This document shows positions 1-9,299 of a DNA stretch of 64,000 bases, in pieces. Source of the DNA: Melioribacter roseus P3M-2 (GTDB lineage Bacteria > Bacteroidota > Ignavibacteria > Ignavibacteriales > Melioribacteraceae). The stretch is from positions 2,765,688-2,829,687 of the forward strand of contig NC_018178.1 of the NCBI RefSeq assembly GCF_000279145.1, written 5' to 3'. The position numbers were made by a program, and so were the translations under genes. Position 1 is the stretch's first letter. Every line of letters begins with the position of its first letter. Under the pieces are notes generated by a model that saw only the letters and a list, made by a program, of their open reading frames with translations, ran no database searches and had not been told where the DNA came from.

Positions 1-2
1 TA

Positions 3-1751
3 ATGCTCGAGTCGCTCAGAAAGATGTACTACTACACGGGCGAAAAAAAATATTATCGGTTTATTAAAGACAATCTCGATCAGTATATTAACGAAGACGG
101 AAGCATAAGAACTTATAAGCTTTCGGACTATAACATCGATAATATAAAACCTGCCGGAGCGGTTCTTTTTGTCTATCAGATAACCGGAGAAGAAAAATAT
201 AAAATTGCTCTCGATACGCTATACAAACAGCTTATAAATATGCCTCGAACGGAAAGCGGCGGATTCTGGCATAAGAAAATTTATCCCTATCAAATGTGGC
301 TCGACGGTCTCTATATGGGACAGCCGTTCTATGCCGAATATTCCAAAGTTTTTAATCTCCCGGAAAATTTCGACGATATAACGCATCAGGTTAAACTAGT
401 TTATGAAAAAACGCTCGATAAAGAAACCGGTCTTCTCTATCACGCATGGGACGAGAGCCGCCAACAAAAATGGGCTGACCCCGAAACGGGTAAATCGCCG
501 CACTTCTGGGGACGGGCAATCGGCTGGTATATGATGGCGCTCGTGGATGTTCTCGACTTTCTGCCTCAAACGCATCCGGATAGACAAGCAATTATCGATA
601 TTTTAAACCAACAAACAGAAGCGCTCCTTAAAGTAAGGGACGATTCCGCAAATGTATGGTATCAGGTACTGAATATGCACGGGAGAGAAGGAAATTATCT
701 CGAGGCTTCCGCTTCGTGCATGTTCGTCTATGCTATTGCCAAAGGCGTAAATAACGGCTATTTACCGGAAAAATATTTAGCTGAAGCGCAAAAATCGTTC
801 GAAGGAATTTTAAAACAATTTGTCAAACTCGAAGACGACGGTTATTATAACCTGTACGGCACATGCCGCGGCGCTGGACTGGGAGGCAAACCGTATCGTG
901 ACGGCAGCTACGAATATTATATTAGCGAGCCGACGAGAATTAATGATTTCAAAGGATACGGTCCTTTGATTATGGCTGCAATGGAACTCGAAAAAGCGGA
1001 TGCTCTGAGAAGAAATCAGACAAAAGTCGCTCTCGATAATTACTTCAATAACGAGTACAGAAAAAACAAAGCAACAGGTCAATTGGAACCTTTCCATTAT
1101 ATCTGGGAAGACACCACCGATTCCGGCTATTATGAACTTGGCAAATTATTTACAAAATACGGAGCAAAAATCTCCGAATTGAAAGAAGCTCCTACCGCGG
1201 GAAATCTTGCCGATTCGGATGTCTATATAATCGTCGACCCCGATACCGAAAAGGAAACCGAAAAACCGAATTATATCGGATCGAAAGATGTGAAAAATAT
1301 TAATGAATGGGTTCGAAACGGAGGAATCCTTTTAATTCTCGCTAACGATAAAGGCAACTGCGAATTTGAACATCTGAACAAACTTGCAAATAACTTCGGG
1401 TTTACTTTTAACGAAGTCAGTCTGAATCGTGTGGACGGCAAAAAATACGATATGGGCGCATTTGTCAATTTACCGTTTAATCCTGTATTCGCCGGAGTTG
1501 ATAAAATCTATATGAAGGAGATTTCCACAATAAACAATCCGGAACCGGTCGAAACTCTTCTTAAAAAAGAAGGACAGGCTGTTATGATTTTTAAGAAAGT
1601 AGGCAAAGGTTATTTGTTTGCCGTAGGGGATCCGTGGATTTATAACGAGTATATCGACAATCGCAGATTGCCCGAAGATTTTCAAAATTATAGAGCCGCC
1701 GAAAACTGGGTAAAATGGATCCTGCAACTTGATTATGTTTCAGAAAATTAA
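3..1751 (+). CDS. Unsaturated rhamnogalacturonyl hydrolase, GH105 (5' end outside window)
   Basis: The frame is open to the left edge, and the first visible residues already lie inside the (alpha/alpha)6 barrel, so the true start is upstream of the window. Residues about 1-340 match GH105/GH88 unsaturated uronyl hydrolases: the conserved WLDGLYM stretch, an AWDES segment carrying the probable catalytic Asp, and FWGRAIGWYMMALVD. The family hydrolyses the unsaturated sugar left at the non-reducing end after lyase cleavage of pectin backbones. Residues about 350-582 form a second domain resembling the GATase-like/DUF4350 module often fused to these enzymes in Bacteroidetes. The gene runs directly into the GH28 gene, whose upstream ATG (1735) overlaps its last codons, so they are probably co-transcribed. 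Exact substrate (rhamnogalacturonan I versus other uronides) is inferred. Confidence 0.85.
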   Translation: MLESLRKMYYYTGEKKYYRFIKDNLDQYINEDGSIRTYKLSDYNIDNIKPAGAVLFVYQITGEEKYKIALDTLYKQLINMPRTESGGFWHKKIYPYQMWLDGLYMGQPFYAEYSKVFNLPENFDDITHQVKLVYEKTLDKETGLLYHAWDESRQQKWADPETGKSPHFWGRAIGWYMMALVDVLDFLPQTHPDRQAIIDILNQQTEALLKVRDDSANVWYQVLNMHGREGNYLEASASCMFVYAIAKGVNNGYLPEKYLAEAQKSFEGILKQFVKLEDDGYYNLYGTCRGAGLGGKPYRDGSYEYYISEPTRINDFKGYGPLIMAAMELEKADALRRNQTKVALDNYFNNEYRKNKATGQLEPFHYIWEDTTDSGYYELGKLFTKYGAKISELKEAPTAGNLADSDVYIIVDPDTEKETEKPNYIGSKDVKNINEWVRNGGILLILANDKGNCEFEHLNKLANNFGFTFNEVSLNRVDGKKYDMGAFVNLPFNPVFAGVDKIYMKEISTINNPEPVETLLKKEGQAVMIFKKVGKGYLFAVGDPWIYNEYIDNRRLPEDFQNYRAAENWVKWILQLDYVSEN

Positions 1752-3437
1752 GAGAGATATCTATGATAAAAAAGAGTTTTTATTTTTTGTAATTTTTACT
1801 CTGGTCGCTCCATTATTTGCGCAGAGCGGCATCGAAGAAGAAATAAAAAATATTATAAAGATTTGCCTTTTGAAATGCCTTTGGTGTCTCCTCCGGAATT
1901 TCCTAAAGCCGAATTCAACATACTTGATTACGGCGCGGTGGGCGACGGTTTGACTAAAAATACCGATGCTATTAATAAGGCTATTGCCGCTTGCTCTGAA
2001 AACGGAGGCGGTAAAGTTATTGTACCCGCGGGCATATGGCTGACCGGTCCCATCGAAATGAAAAGCAACGTAAATCTGTTTCTCGAAAAAGGAGCGATGA
2101 TTCAGTTTACTAAAAACTTCGACGACTATCCTTTGGTCTTAACGACCTACGAAGGTACGGAACAATACAGATGCCAATCGCCCATAAGCGGATGGAATCT
2201 GGAAAATATCGCGATAACAGGATATGGAGTAATCGACGGCGGAGGAGACGCGTGGCGTTACGTTAAAAAATCCAAGTTGACCGAAAGTCAATGGAAAAAG
2301 CTTGTCTCTTCTGGAGGAGTTGTGGACAAAAAGAATCAATGGTGGCCCTCCGAACAAGCAATGAACGGTCAGCGCATACTGGACAGTCTGTTGGAAGCCA
2401 ACGGAGAACTAACAAAGGAAGATTACCGGAAAGTGCGCGATTATCTGCGCCCGGTTATGGTTAATTTGGTTAAATGCAAAAATATACTTTTGGAAGGCGT
2501 TACTTTTCAAAATTCACCGGCGTGGAATATTCATCCTTTGATGAGCGAAAACATAATTTTAAAAAACGTTACCGTTCGAAATCCCTGGTACTCGCAAAAC
2601 GGGGACGGCATCGACGTCGAATCATGTAAAAATGTCGTAATCTATGATTGTAAGTTTGATGTGGGCGACGATGCAATTTGCATGAAATCCGGTAAAAACG
2701 AATTCGGAAGAAAAAGAGGAATCCCGACGGAAAATGTTATTATTGCAGATTGCATAGTTTATCATGGCCATGGAGGTTTTACCATCGGCAGCGAAATGTC
2801 CGGCGGCGTTAGAAACATTAAAGTGACCAATTGTAATTTTATCGGCACGGATATCGGTCTCAGATTCAAAAGCACGCGCGGAAGAGGAGGAGTCGTTGAA
2901 AATATTTATATAGACAATATTTATATGAAGGATATTCCTACCGAAGCCTTGAGCTTCAATATGTATTACGGAGGTCAAGCTCCAACGGAAGATATTCCGC
3001 TGGCGGAAAAATTGAAAAACAGAAAAGTATTGAATGTCGACGAAACGACCCCTCAATTCAGAAATATTTTTCTGAACGATATTTATTGCATAGGAGCCGA
3101 AGACGCCGTTATTATTCAAGGCTTGCCTGAAATGAAAATTAAGAATATCGTATTGAATAACGTTGTGATGACGTCAAAAAGAGGCGTCTCGATATTCGAC
3201 GCAGACGGCGTGGAGCTTAAAAATACCAAAATAATTTCGCGTGAGCCCGTTATTAGAATTTTCCAGAGCAAAAATATATCGATTGAAAATTTCGATACCG
3301 ATCTTTCTCTAGATCAAATTATTAAACTGGAAGGCAATGAGACCGGCAATATTATCCTGAAAGGAAAGAATGCAGAATTATTTATGAAAAAATCGAAATG
3401 CGAAGGCGTTTCGGAAAACGTAATAAATGTTGAATAA
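1735..3437 (+). CDS. Polygalacturonase, GH28, secreted; reading frame interrupted at a homopolymer
   Basis: From 1863 the frame encodes a right-handed beta-helix GH28 enzyme with the expected DFGAVGDG-type opening (here DYGAVGDG), the NGDGID and DDAICMKSG catalytic-Asp segments, GHGGFTIGS and RFKSTRGRGG. It hydrolyses galacturonan. The export signal lies in another frame: a hydrophobic stretch ending LFAQSG (1777-1830) is followed by an A6 run (1845-1850). Adding one A joins it to K-K-Y-Y-K-D-L-P-F-E-M-P in the enzyme frame. The signal can start at ATG 1735 in frame, or at ATG 1763 (MIKKSFYF...) if a T is also missing from the T6 run at 1783-1788; the second gives the more classical signal peptide. 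Without repair the enzyme would start at TTG 1863 or ATG 1875 with no signal. A terminator follows. Confidence 0.85.
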
Positions 3438-3443
3438 TAATTT

Positions 3444-3472
3444 AGCGGGGTTTAAAATACCCCGCTTTTTTT
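3444..3472 (+). terminator. Rho-independent terminator after the GH28 gene
   Basis: AGCGGGGT pairs with ACCCCGCT around a 7-nt loop and runs into seven T residues. It separates the GH105-GH28 unit from the pectate lyase-pectinesterase unit. Confidence 0.85.
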
Positions 3473-3481
3473 ACTCTTATT

Positions 3482-5101
3482 ATGAATGACCGATCAAAAA
3501 AAATCATACGTCTCTTAACTTTTCTTTTGTTGACATTCTTCCTAAAAGGCGCTGCGTATTCTCAATCCCACGCGGCTGACATTACGGACATAAAGAAAAT
3601 TATCAGGAAGTCGTGCGAATTTATGGACGAAAGAGTCTCTACGGGAGGCGGTTATGTCTGGTATTACAAAAAAGACCTTTCGAGAAGATGGGGAGAACTC
3701 GAAGCTTATCCTTCCATGATCTGGATACAGGGCAACGGCACTGTAGCAATGGGACATTTATTTCTCGATATTTATGAAACATTGCAGGACAGTTTTTATT
3801 TGCATCTTGCCGGTAAATCCGCAGCGGCGTTGATGAAAGCTCAGCTCGAATGCGGCGGGTGGAATTACCTTGCCGATTTCAACGGCGAGGAATCGTTGAT
3901 TAAATGGTACGACACAATCGGTAAATGCGCTTGGCGCCTCGAGGAATTCAATCACTATTTCGGGAACGCGACATTCGACGACAATTCCACAGCCGGCGCT
4001 GCGGAATATCTGTTAAGATATTTTTTGGTAAGCGGAGATACAACCGTTAAAAAAAGTTTGGACGGCGCCATTAATTTTATTCTCAAGAGTCAATATCCCA
4101 ACGGCGCATGGCCTCAACGCTATCCGATTATCGATTCGACGCACTATTCCGCTTACTATACTTATAACGACGACGTTATCTGGAACAATATCAGGTTTTT
4201 AATCTTATGCTACTCGACGCTGAAATATGCTCATCTGTACGGTCCGATCATTAGAGCTATGAATTTTTATATCTTATCCCAATACAAAAAGCCACAAGCC
4301 GGATGGGCGCAACAATACGATTTTAATATGGAGCCCGCTCCCGCGCGAACCTATGAACCGGCGGCGCTCGATCCTCAGTATTCCGCGCATCACGTCGAAA
4401 TGCTGATAAAATTTTACGAAATGACATGCGACAAAAAATATTTGAATATTATTCCGGATGCGTTAAAATGGATTGAGACCGTTAAATTTAACGACGACGA
4501 AGAAAATTGCCGAGCGCCGAAATTCGTTGAACCCGGTACAAACAAAGCTCTTTTTATTCACCGTACCGGAAGCAATTCGTCGAACGGAAAATATTTTTAC
4601 GACTACGACAGCAGTCTGACGGTAAGCCATTATCCCTGCATTTCTACAATAAATTTGAAAAGGATTAAAGAGCTATATCATAAAGCAAATTGTAATAATT
4701 TCGGATACGGAAATTTTTTGTTTCCTTTCGAAATCGAGAATAAAGAAGGCGTTGAAATTTATGGATTGCTATCGAATTATCTTGAACTGGACTATGAAAA
4801 AAGCAGAAGAAAAAGAAGAGAACCGGACGGTAAAGACGGAGCAAGCGTAATTCATGAAATAATATCAACTATCGATACGAATTATTGTTGGTTTACAAAG
4901 CGCGTCTTTATTTCCAATCCGTATATCGGACACCCGTCGGAAGTAAAAAACGCGAATAAAATATACGCCGTTTCTTACGTCGGAGATAAATACGATACGT
5001 CCCCGTATCGAAATAACACCGATGAAGAATATATATCAACTTCCTATTTTATCAGAAACATAAGAATCCTTCTCGATTATATTAATAAAACGGGAAATTA
5101 A
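3482..5101 (+). CDS. Secreted pectate lyase, PL10-like
   Basis: This 539-residue protein begins with a signal peptide (basic start, hydrophobic core, cleavage near AYSQS). The body resembles family 10 pectate lyases, which cleave polygalacturonate by beta-elimination: NGAWPQRYP, YNDDVIWNN, GWAQQYD and EPAPARTYEPAAL correspond to conserved PL10 segments around the alpha-toroid active site. Residues about 420-539 go beyond the usual catalytic domain and I do not recognise them. The next gene, a pectinesterase, starts 3 nt after the stop, so the two are one operon: the esterase removes methyl groups and the lyase then cleaves the demethylated chain. The PL10 assignment rests on motif resemblance only. 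Confidence 0.75.
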   Translation: MNDRSKKIIRLLTFLLLTFFLKGAAYSQSHAADITDIKKIIRKSCEFMDERVSTGGGYVWYYKKDLSRRWGELEAYPSMIWIQGNGTVAMGHLFLDIYETLQDSFYLHLAGKSAAALMKAQLECGGWNYLADFNGEESLIKWYDTIGKCAWRLEEFNHYFGNATFDDNSTAGAAEYLLRYFLVSGDTTVKKSLDGAINFILKSQYPNGAWPQRYPIIDSTHYSAYYTYNDDVIWNNIRFLILCYSTLKYAHLYGPIIRAMNFYILSQYKKPQAGWAQQYDFNMEPAPARTYEPAALDPQYSAHHVEMLIKFYEMTCDKKYLNIIPDALKWIETVKFNDDEENCRAPKFVEPGTNKALFIHRTGSNSSNGKYFYDYDSSLTVSHYPCISTINLKRIKELYHKANCNNFGYGNFLFPFEIENKEGVEIYGLLSNYLELDYEKSRRKRREPDGKDGASVIHEIISTIDTNYCWFTKRVFISNPYIGHPSEVKNANKIYAVSYVGDKYDTSPYRNNTDEEYISTSYFIRNIRILLDYINKTGN

Positions 5102-5104
5102 ATT

Positions 5105-6325
5105 ATGAAAAAATATTTACCTCTTTTATTGATCTTATTGATTTCGGTTACTTACGCGCAGGAAAAATACGATATTATAGTGGCGGCGGACGGCTCGGGC
5201 GACTGCAAGACTTTAACGGAAGCAATTAAAAAATTGCCGATGTTCAGTTACAGGCGCGTTATAATCTTTATTAAGAAGGGCACTTACAACGAAAGAATTA
5301 GAATAGAAAGAGATTATGTAACATTGATAGGCGAAGATAAAGACGAAACAAAGATAGTCTATAACCTGCCGAGAGAAGAATGGAACAAAAATCCGGATAA
5401 TATCGGGCCCGGAGTAATTAACATCTATGCCGACGACGTGGTGTTGAAAAATCTGACGATAGAAAACACTCAGCCGGAAATCGGCCCTCATGCTTTTGCG
5501 GTATACGGCTACGGCACAAGAACCATTATTTACAACTGCAATCTCATCAGCAAAGGCGCCGATACGGTTTCTTTGTGGAATTATAAAGAAGGTATGTATT
5601 ATCATGCGAAATGTAATTTTACAGGAGCCGTCGATTTCGTATGTCCGCGCGGCTGGTGTTTTATAAGAGATTCTAAATTTTATGAAGTTAAAAAAACGGC
5701 TGCTCTGTGGCATGCCGGCGCTTACGATAAAAATCAAAAGTTCGTGATTAAAAATTCATACATCGACGGAGTTGAAGGTTTTCAACTGGCGCGCCACCAC
5801 TACGAAGCGCAATTTATTTTCCTCGACTGCGTTTTTTCCGGGAATCTTTCCGACTCGCCTGTCTATCGCGTTACTTATGATGACACAACTCGCAACAGAA
5901 TATTTCACTGGGGCAAAAGATATTATTTCGACGGATGCAAAAGGGAAGGCGGCAATTACGATTGGATGAATGATAATCTGCGACAGGCGGGATATTATAA
6001 AGAAGAAATTACTCCTGCCTGGACTTTCGACTTTAAATGGGACCCCGAATCAACCGAGGGTCCGTCGGTTGTCCAAAAGGATATAGTAGAAAATTGTCTG
6101 ATCTTAAATTTTGATGAACCCGTTACCGTTTACGGTACGCCCGAGTTGACCGCTTCCAATGGCACAAAATTTATTTATGTCTCCGGAAATGAAAATTCGA
6201 CGGTAAAATTTCGAACGGATAAACGATTGACTAAAGAAGATTGCTCGGGATTGAGTATAACTAACGACGCAGAAATTATAAGCAGCAGGGCATCGGTGCA
6301 TAAGAGAAATGTGCGCCTAGATTAA
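5105..6325 (+). CDS. Secreted pectinesterase, CE8
   Basis: A signal peptide (MKKYLPLLLILLISVTYAQ) precedes a beta-helix pectin methylesterase domain (residues about 20-300). It opens with VAADGSGDCKTLTEAI, the usual start of CE8 enzymes. The two catalytic Asp are visible in ADTVSLW and GAVDFV; the usual DFIFG motif is degenerate here (DFVCPRG) and the LGRPW arginine segment reads LARHHYE, so this is a divergent member, as is common in Bacteroidetes pectin loci. Residues about 310-406 form a C-terminal beta-rich extension. It removes methyl esters from homogalacturonan so that the lyase and polygalacturonase can act. It is the last gene of the pectin group. Confidence 0.82.
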   Translation: MKKYLPLLLILLISVTYAQEKYDIIVAADGSGDCKTLTEAIKKLPMFSYRRVIIFIKKGTYNERIRIERDYVTLIGEDKDETKIVYNLPREEWNKNPDNIGPGVINIYADDVVLKNLTIENTQPEIGPHAFAVYGYGTRTIIYNCNLISKGADTVSLWNYKEGMYYHAKCNFTGAVDFVCPRGWCFIRDSKFYEVKKTAALWHAGAYDKNQKFVIKNSYIDGVEGFQLARHHYEAQFIFLDCVFSGNLSDSPVYRVTYDDTTRNRIFHWGKRYYFDGCKREGGNYDWMNDNLRQAGYYKEEITPAWTFDFKWDPESTEGPSVVQKDIVENCLILNFDEPVTVYGTPELTASNGTKFIYVSGNENSTVKFRTDKRLTKEDCSGLSITNDAEIISSRASVHKRNVRLD

Positions 6326-6409
6326 AAATCGCTTTTATCGGTTTGATTAAATTGGAGCGAATACTTAATTTAATTACCGTGATTGAATGTAAATTGTTAG
6401 AAAGGAAAT

Positions 6410-6700
6410 ATGATGGCTGACGAACAGACACAAAATATAATTCAACCGGAAATTGAAGAAGAAACCACGGTAGATTTACCGTATCGCGTAATCCTTTACA
6501 ACGACGACATCCATACGTTCGACGAAGTTATAAGGCAACTAATCAAAGCGCTCAAATGCAGTTTCGAACAAGCCAAATCGTATGCATTTGAAGCTCACGT
6601 TAAAGGCAAAGCAAAAATATTCGAAGGAGAATTGAGCGAATGTCTGCGTGTAACTTCCGTGCTCGAAGAAATCGAACTTCATACGCAAATAATTGCCTAA
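6410..6700 (+). CDS. clpS: ATP-dependent Clp protease adaptor ClpS
   Basis: A 96-residue protein with a disordered acidic N-terminus (about 24 residues) followed by the ClpS fold. PYRVILYNDDIHTFDEVI is the diagnostic segment that forms the N-degron pocket and the contact with the ClpA/ClpC N-domain. It delivers substrates with destabilising N-terminal residues to the Clp protease in the cytoplasm. GAAAGGAAAT upstream of ATG 6410 is a good ribosome-binding site; ATG 6413 is an in-frame alternative. No clp protease gene is adjacent. Confidence 0.93.
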   Translation: MMADEQTQNIIQPEIEEETTVDLPYRVILYNDDIHTFDEVIRQLIKALKCSFEQAKSYAFEAHVKGKAKIFEGELSECLRVTSVLEEIELHTQIIA

Positions 6701-6747
6701 AATATCATATATTTATTTTCTATTTTTCAATAAAATGAGATGAAATA

Positions 6748-7827
6748 ATGCAGATTGGTCTGGTAGGTTTACAATTCTCCGGCAAAACTACCTTGTTTAA
6801 TACCTTATCAAAAAAAGAATCCGACCCGTCATTACAAAAAGAAGAAGCCGCTATCGAAGTCGTTAAAATTCCCGACGAACGACTCGATAAACTGACGGAA
6901 ATATTTCAACCGAAAAAGAAAGTAAATGCCACAATAGAGGTTTTCGACATTCCCGGACTCAAAATGTCCGACGACAATAAAGTAAGAATTACAAACGCAT
7001 TTTTGAATAACGTCAGAAACAACGACGCTCTTTTTTATGTCATAAGAGCATTCAAAGACGAGTCGGTGCCGCATCCGATGGGCGGCGTTGACCCCGTAAG
7101 AGATATCGAATTCCTGGAAACCGAATTCTTATTGTCCGACCTGGCATTTCTCGAAAATCGTCTCGAAAAATTGAAAAAAGACGTCCAGAAATCGAAAGAC
7201 GAAAAATTAAAAAAAGAATTGCCCGTTATTGAAAAATGTTACAGCCATTGCGAAGCCGAGAGACCTTTAAGAACGCTCGAACTCGACGAAAACGAATTAA
7301 AACTTCTGTCGGGTTATCAACTTTTGACGCTCAAACCGTTGGCTATCGCGCTCAATTTCGACGAGAATGCAATTCCCAAAGTAGAAGAAGAGACTAAAAA
7401 AATCGTATCCTCTTTAAAAGAGAAAAATAATCCGGTCATTCCATTCTTTGCTAAAATTGAGTTGGAACTTTCCAAATTGGAGCCGGAAGATCAAAAAGTA
7501 TTTATGGCGGATTATGGCATAAAAGAATCCGCTCTTGCCAAAATTCTTAGAACTTCTTACGAAATGCTCGGTCTTCAGTCCTTCTTTACAGTCGGAGAAG
7601 ACGAATGCAGAGCCTGGACAATAAAGAAGAATTATACCGCTCAGCAGGCGGCGGGCGTTATACATACGGATTTTTATAACCGATTTATACGCGCCGAAGT
7701 TGTGCATTACGACGATTTTATTAAATACGGCTCGTTTAATAAATGCAAAGAATCGGGTGCATGGCGTCTGGAGGGCAAGGAGTACATTGTAAAAGACGGC
7801 GATATCATTTCTATCAGACATAATTAA
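6748..7827 (+). CDS. ychF: YchF/Ola1-type P-loop NTPase
   Basis: Length (359) and layout match YchF: an N-terminal P-loop (GLQFSGKTTLFN), a switch region with DIPGLK, a central coiled-coil segment (residues about 125-195) and a C-terminal TGS domain ending KDGDIISIRHN. The guanine-specificity motif NKxD is replaced by N-F-D-E (ALNFDENAI), which is the family feature that explains ATP rather than GTP preference. The role is translation or stress-linked and associated with the ribosome; exact function is unsettled in the family. pepD starts 9 nt downstream. Confidence 0.92.
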   Translation: MQIGLVGLQFSGKTTLFNTLSKKESDPSLQKEEAAIEVVKIPDERLDKLTEIFQPKKKVNATIEVFDIPGLKMSDDNKVRITNAFLNNVRNNDALFYVIRAFKDESVPHPMGGVDPVRDIEFLETEFLLSDLAFLENRLEKLKKDVQKSKDEKLKKELPVIEKCYSHCEAERPLRTLELDENELKLLSGYQLLTLKPLAIALNFDENAIPKVEEETKKIVSSLKEKNNPVIPFFAKIELELSKLEPEDQKVFMADYGIKESALAKILRTSYEMLGLQSFFTVGEDECRAWTIKKNYTAQQAAGVIHTDFYNRFIRAEVVHYDDFIKYGSFNKCKESGAWRLEGKEYIVKDGDIISIRHN

Positions 7828-7836
7828 GGAAAATAA

Positions 7837-9297
7837 ATGACTGCAAATCTATCTAACCTCGAACCGAAAAATGTATGGCAGTATTTTTATCAAATTACGC
7901 AAATTCCGAGACCATCTAAACACGAAGAGAAAATTCTCGATTATTTGAAGGAGTTTGCCAAATCGAAAAATCTTGAATTCATCGAAGATGACGTAAAAAA
8001 TATTGTCATAAAAATACCGGCGACGAAAGGCAAAGAAAACGCGCCAGCAATTGTATTGCAAAGTCACGTGGATATGGTATGCGAAAAGAACAAAGGCACA
8101 GAACACGATTTTTTCAATGATCCTCTTGAACTCGAAATAGAAGGAGAGTGGATTAAAGCCAAAGGAACTACATTGGGGGCTGACAACGGCATCGGTATGG
8201 CCGCGGCTTTAGCAATTGCAGACGAAGATTTTGAGCACGGACCGATAGAGCTTCTCTTCACTGTGGATGAAGAAACAGGATTGACGGGAGCAAGCAACCT
8301 CGATAAGAATATGCTCCGTGGAAAATATATGATTAATCTCGACACTGAAGAAGACGGTATCTTTTATATCGGCTGCGCGGGCGGAATGGATACCGTAGGC
8401 GTTTTTGATATCCGGTACGAACCGGTAAACGGGGAATACGAATCCTACAGTCTATATGTCGGAGGATTGAAAGGCGGACATTCCGGTATGGAGATTTCCG
8501 AAAGGAGGGGAAACGCGATTAAAATTCTCGCTTATCTGATGGATCTATTACAGAAGCGCGACGTTAAAATTGCCTCGCTCAACGGCGGATCGAAAAGAAA
8601 CGCAATTCCTAGAGAAGCAGAGGCAAATGTTTTGATTAAAAAAGATCTGTTAAGTGATATTGATAAAATAATTTCCCGGTACTTGTCGGAAGTAAAAAAT
8701 GAAATAGGAGCAAACGCCTCGGACCTCGTAATTAAACTGGAAAAATCAAATGAAAAATACGCCGACGCATTTACTAACGAATTTGCGGGTAAAATTATCA
8801 ATACGATTATTGCTTTGCCTCACGGGGTAGTTGAAATGAGTGAAAAAATTGACGGCTTGGTCGAAACGTCCACAAACCTGGCGACAGTTGTAACGGAAAA
8901 CAATCAAATTAGAATCGGAACAAGTCAAAGAAGTTCGGTCGAGTCGGCTAAAAAGAAAATCGGCAGAACAGTAAAATCTGTTTTTGAACTGGCGGGAGCA
9001 AGAGTGGACGTAGTGGACGGATATCCTGCATGGCAGCCGAATTTCGATTCGGAATTGCTCAAAATAGCGTCAGAGGTTTATGAAAAGAATTTCAACAATA
9101 AACCGGAAATAAAAGTTGTTCATGCCGGACTCGAATGCGGCATTATAGGCGAAAAATATCCCGGACTCGATATGATTTCCGTAGGACCCACAATTACGGG
9201 AGCTCATTCGCCGGACGAAAAACTTAAAATAAGCGACGTGCCCAAATTTTTCGATTTGGTAAAAAAGATAATTACCGAAATTGCAAACAGGGAGTAG
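7837..9297 (+). CDS. pepD: Aminoacyl-histidine dipeptidase PepD (M20 family)
   Basis: A 486-residue M20 di-zinc peptidase. Metal-ligand segments are visible in order: QSHVDMV (His/Asp), GADNGIGMA (bridging Asp), DEETGLTGA (catalytic and ligand Glu), NLDTEE (Asp) and GAHSPDEK (His). GGHSGMEI lies in the dimerisation/lid domain. Cytoplasmic, no signal peptide. It hydrolyses Xaa-His and other dipeptides, releasing amino acids. The stop is 2 nt before the ATG of the next gene, so they are co-transcribed. Confidence 0.92.
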   Translation: MTANLSNLEPKNVWQYFYQITQIPRPSKHEEKILDYLKEFAKSKNLEFIEDDVKNIVIKIPATKGKENAPAIVLQSHVDMVCEKNKGTEHDFFNDPLELEIEGEWIKAKGTTLGADNGIGMAAALAIADEDFEHGPIELLFTVDEETGLTGASNLDKNMLRGKYMINLDTEEDGIFYIGCAGGMDTVGVFDIRYEPVNGEYESYSLYVGGLKGGHSGMEISERRGNAIKILAYLMDLLQKRDVKIASLNGGSKRNAIPREAEANVLIKKDLLSDIDKIISRYLSEVKNEIGANASDLVIKLEKSNEKYADAFTNEFAGKIINTIIALPHGVVEMSEKIDGLVETSTNLATVVTENNQIRIGTSQRSSVESAKKKIGRTVKSVFELAGARVDVVDGYPAWQPNFDSELLKIASEVYEKNFNNKPEIKVVHAGLECGIIGEKYPGLDMISVGPTITGAHSPDEKLKISDVPKFFDLVKKIITEIANRE

Positions 9298-9299
9298 CA

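Noticed and set aside
2622..3119. A 165-codon minus-strand frame in the GH28 gene
   Set aside because: It is antisense to conserved catalytic motifs and has no ribosome-binding site.
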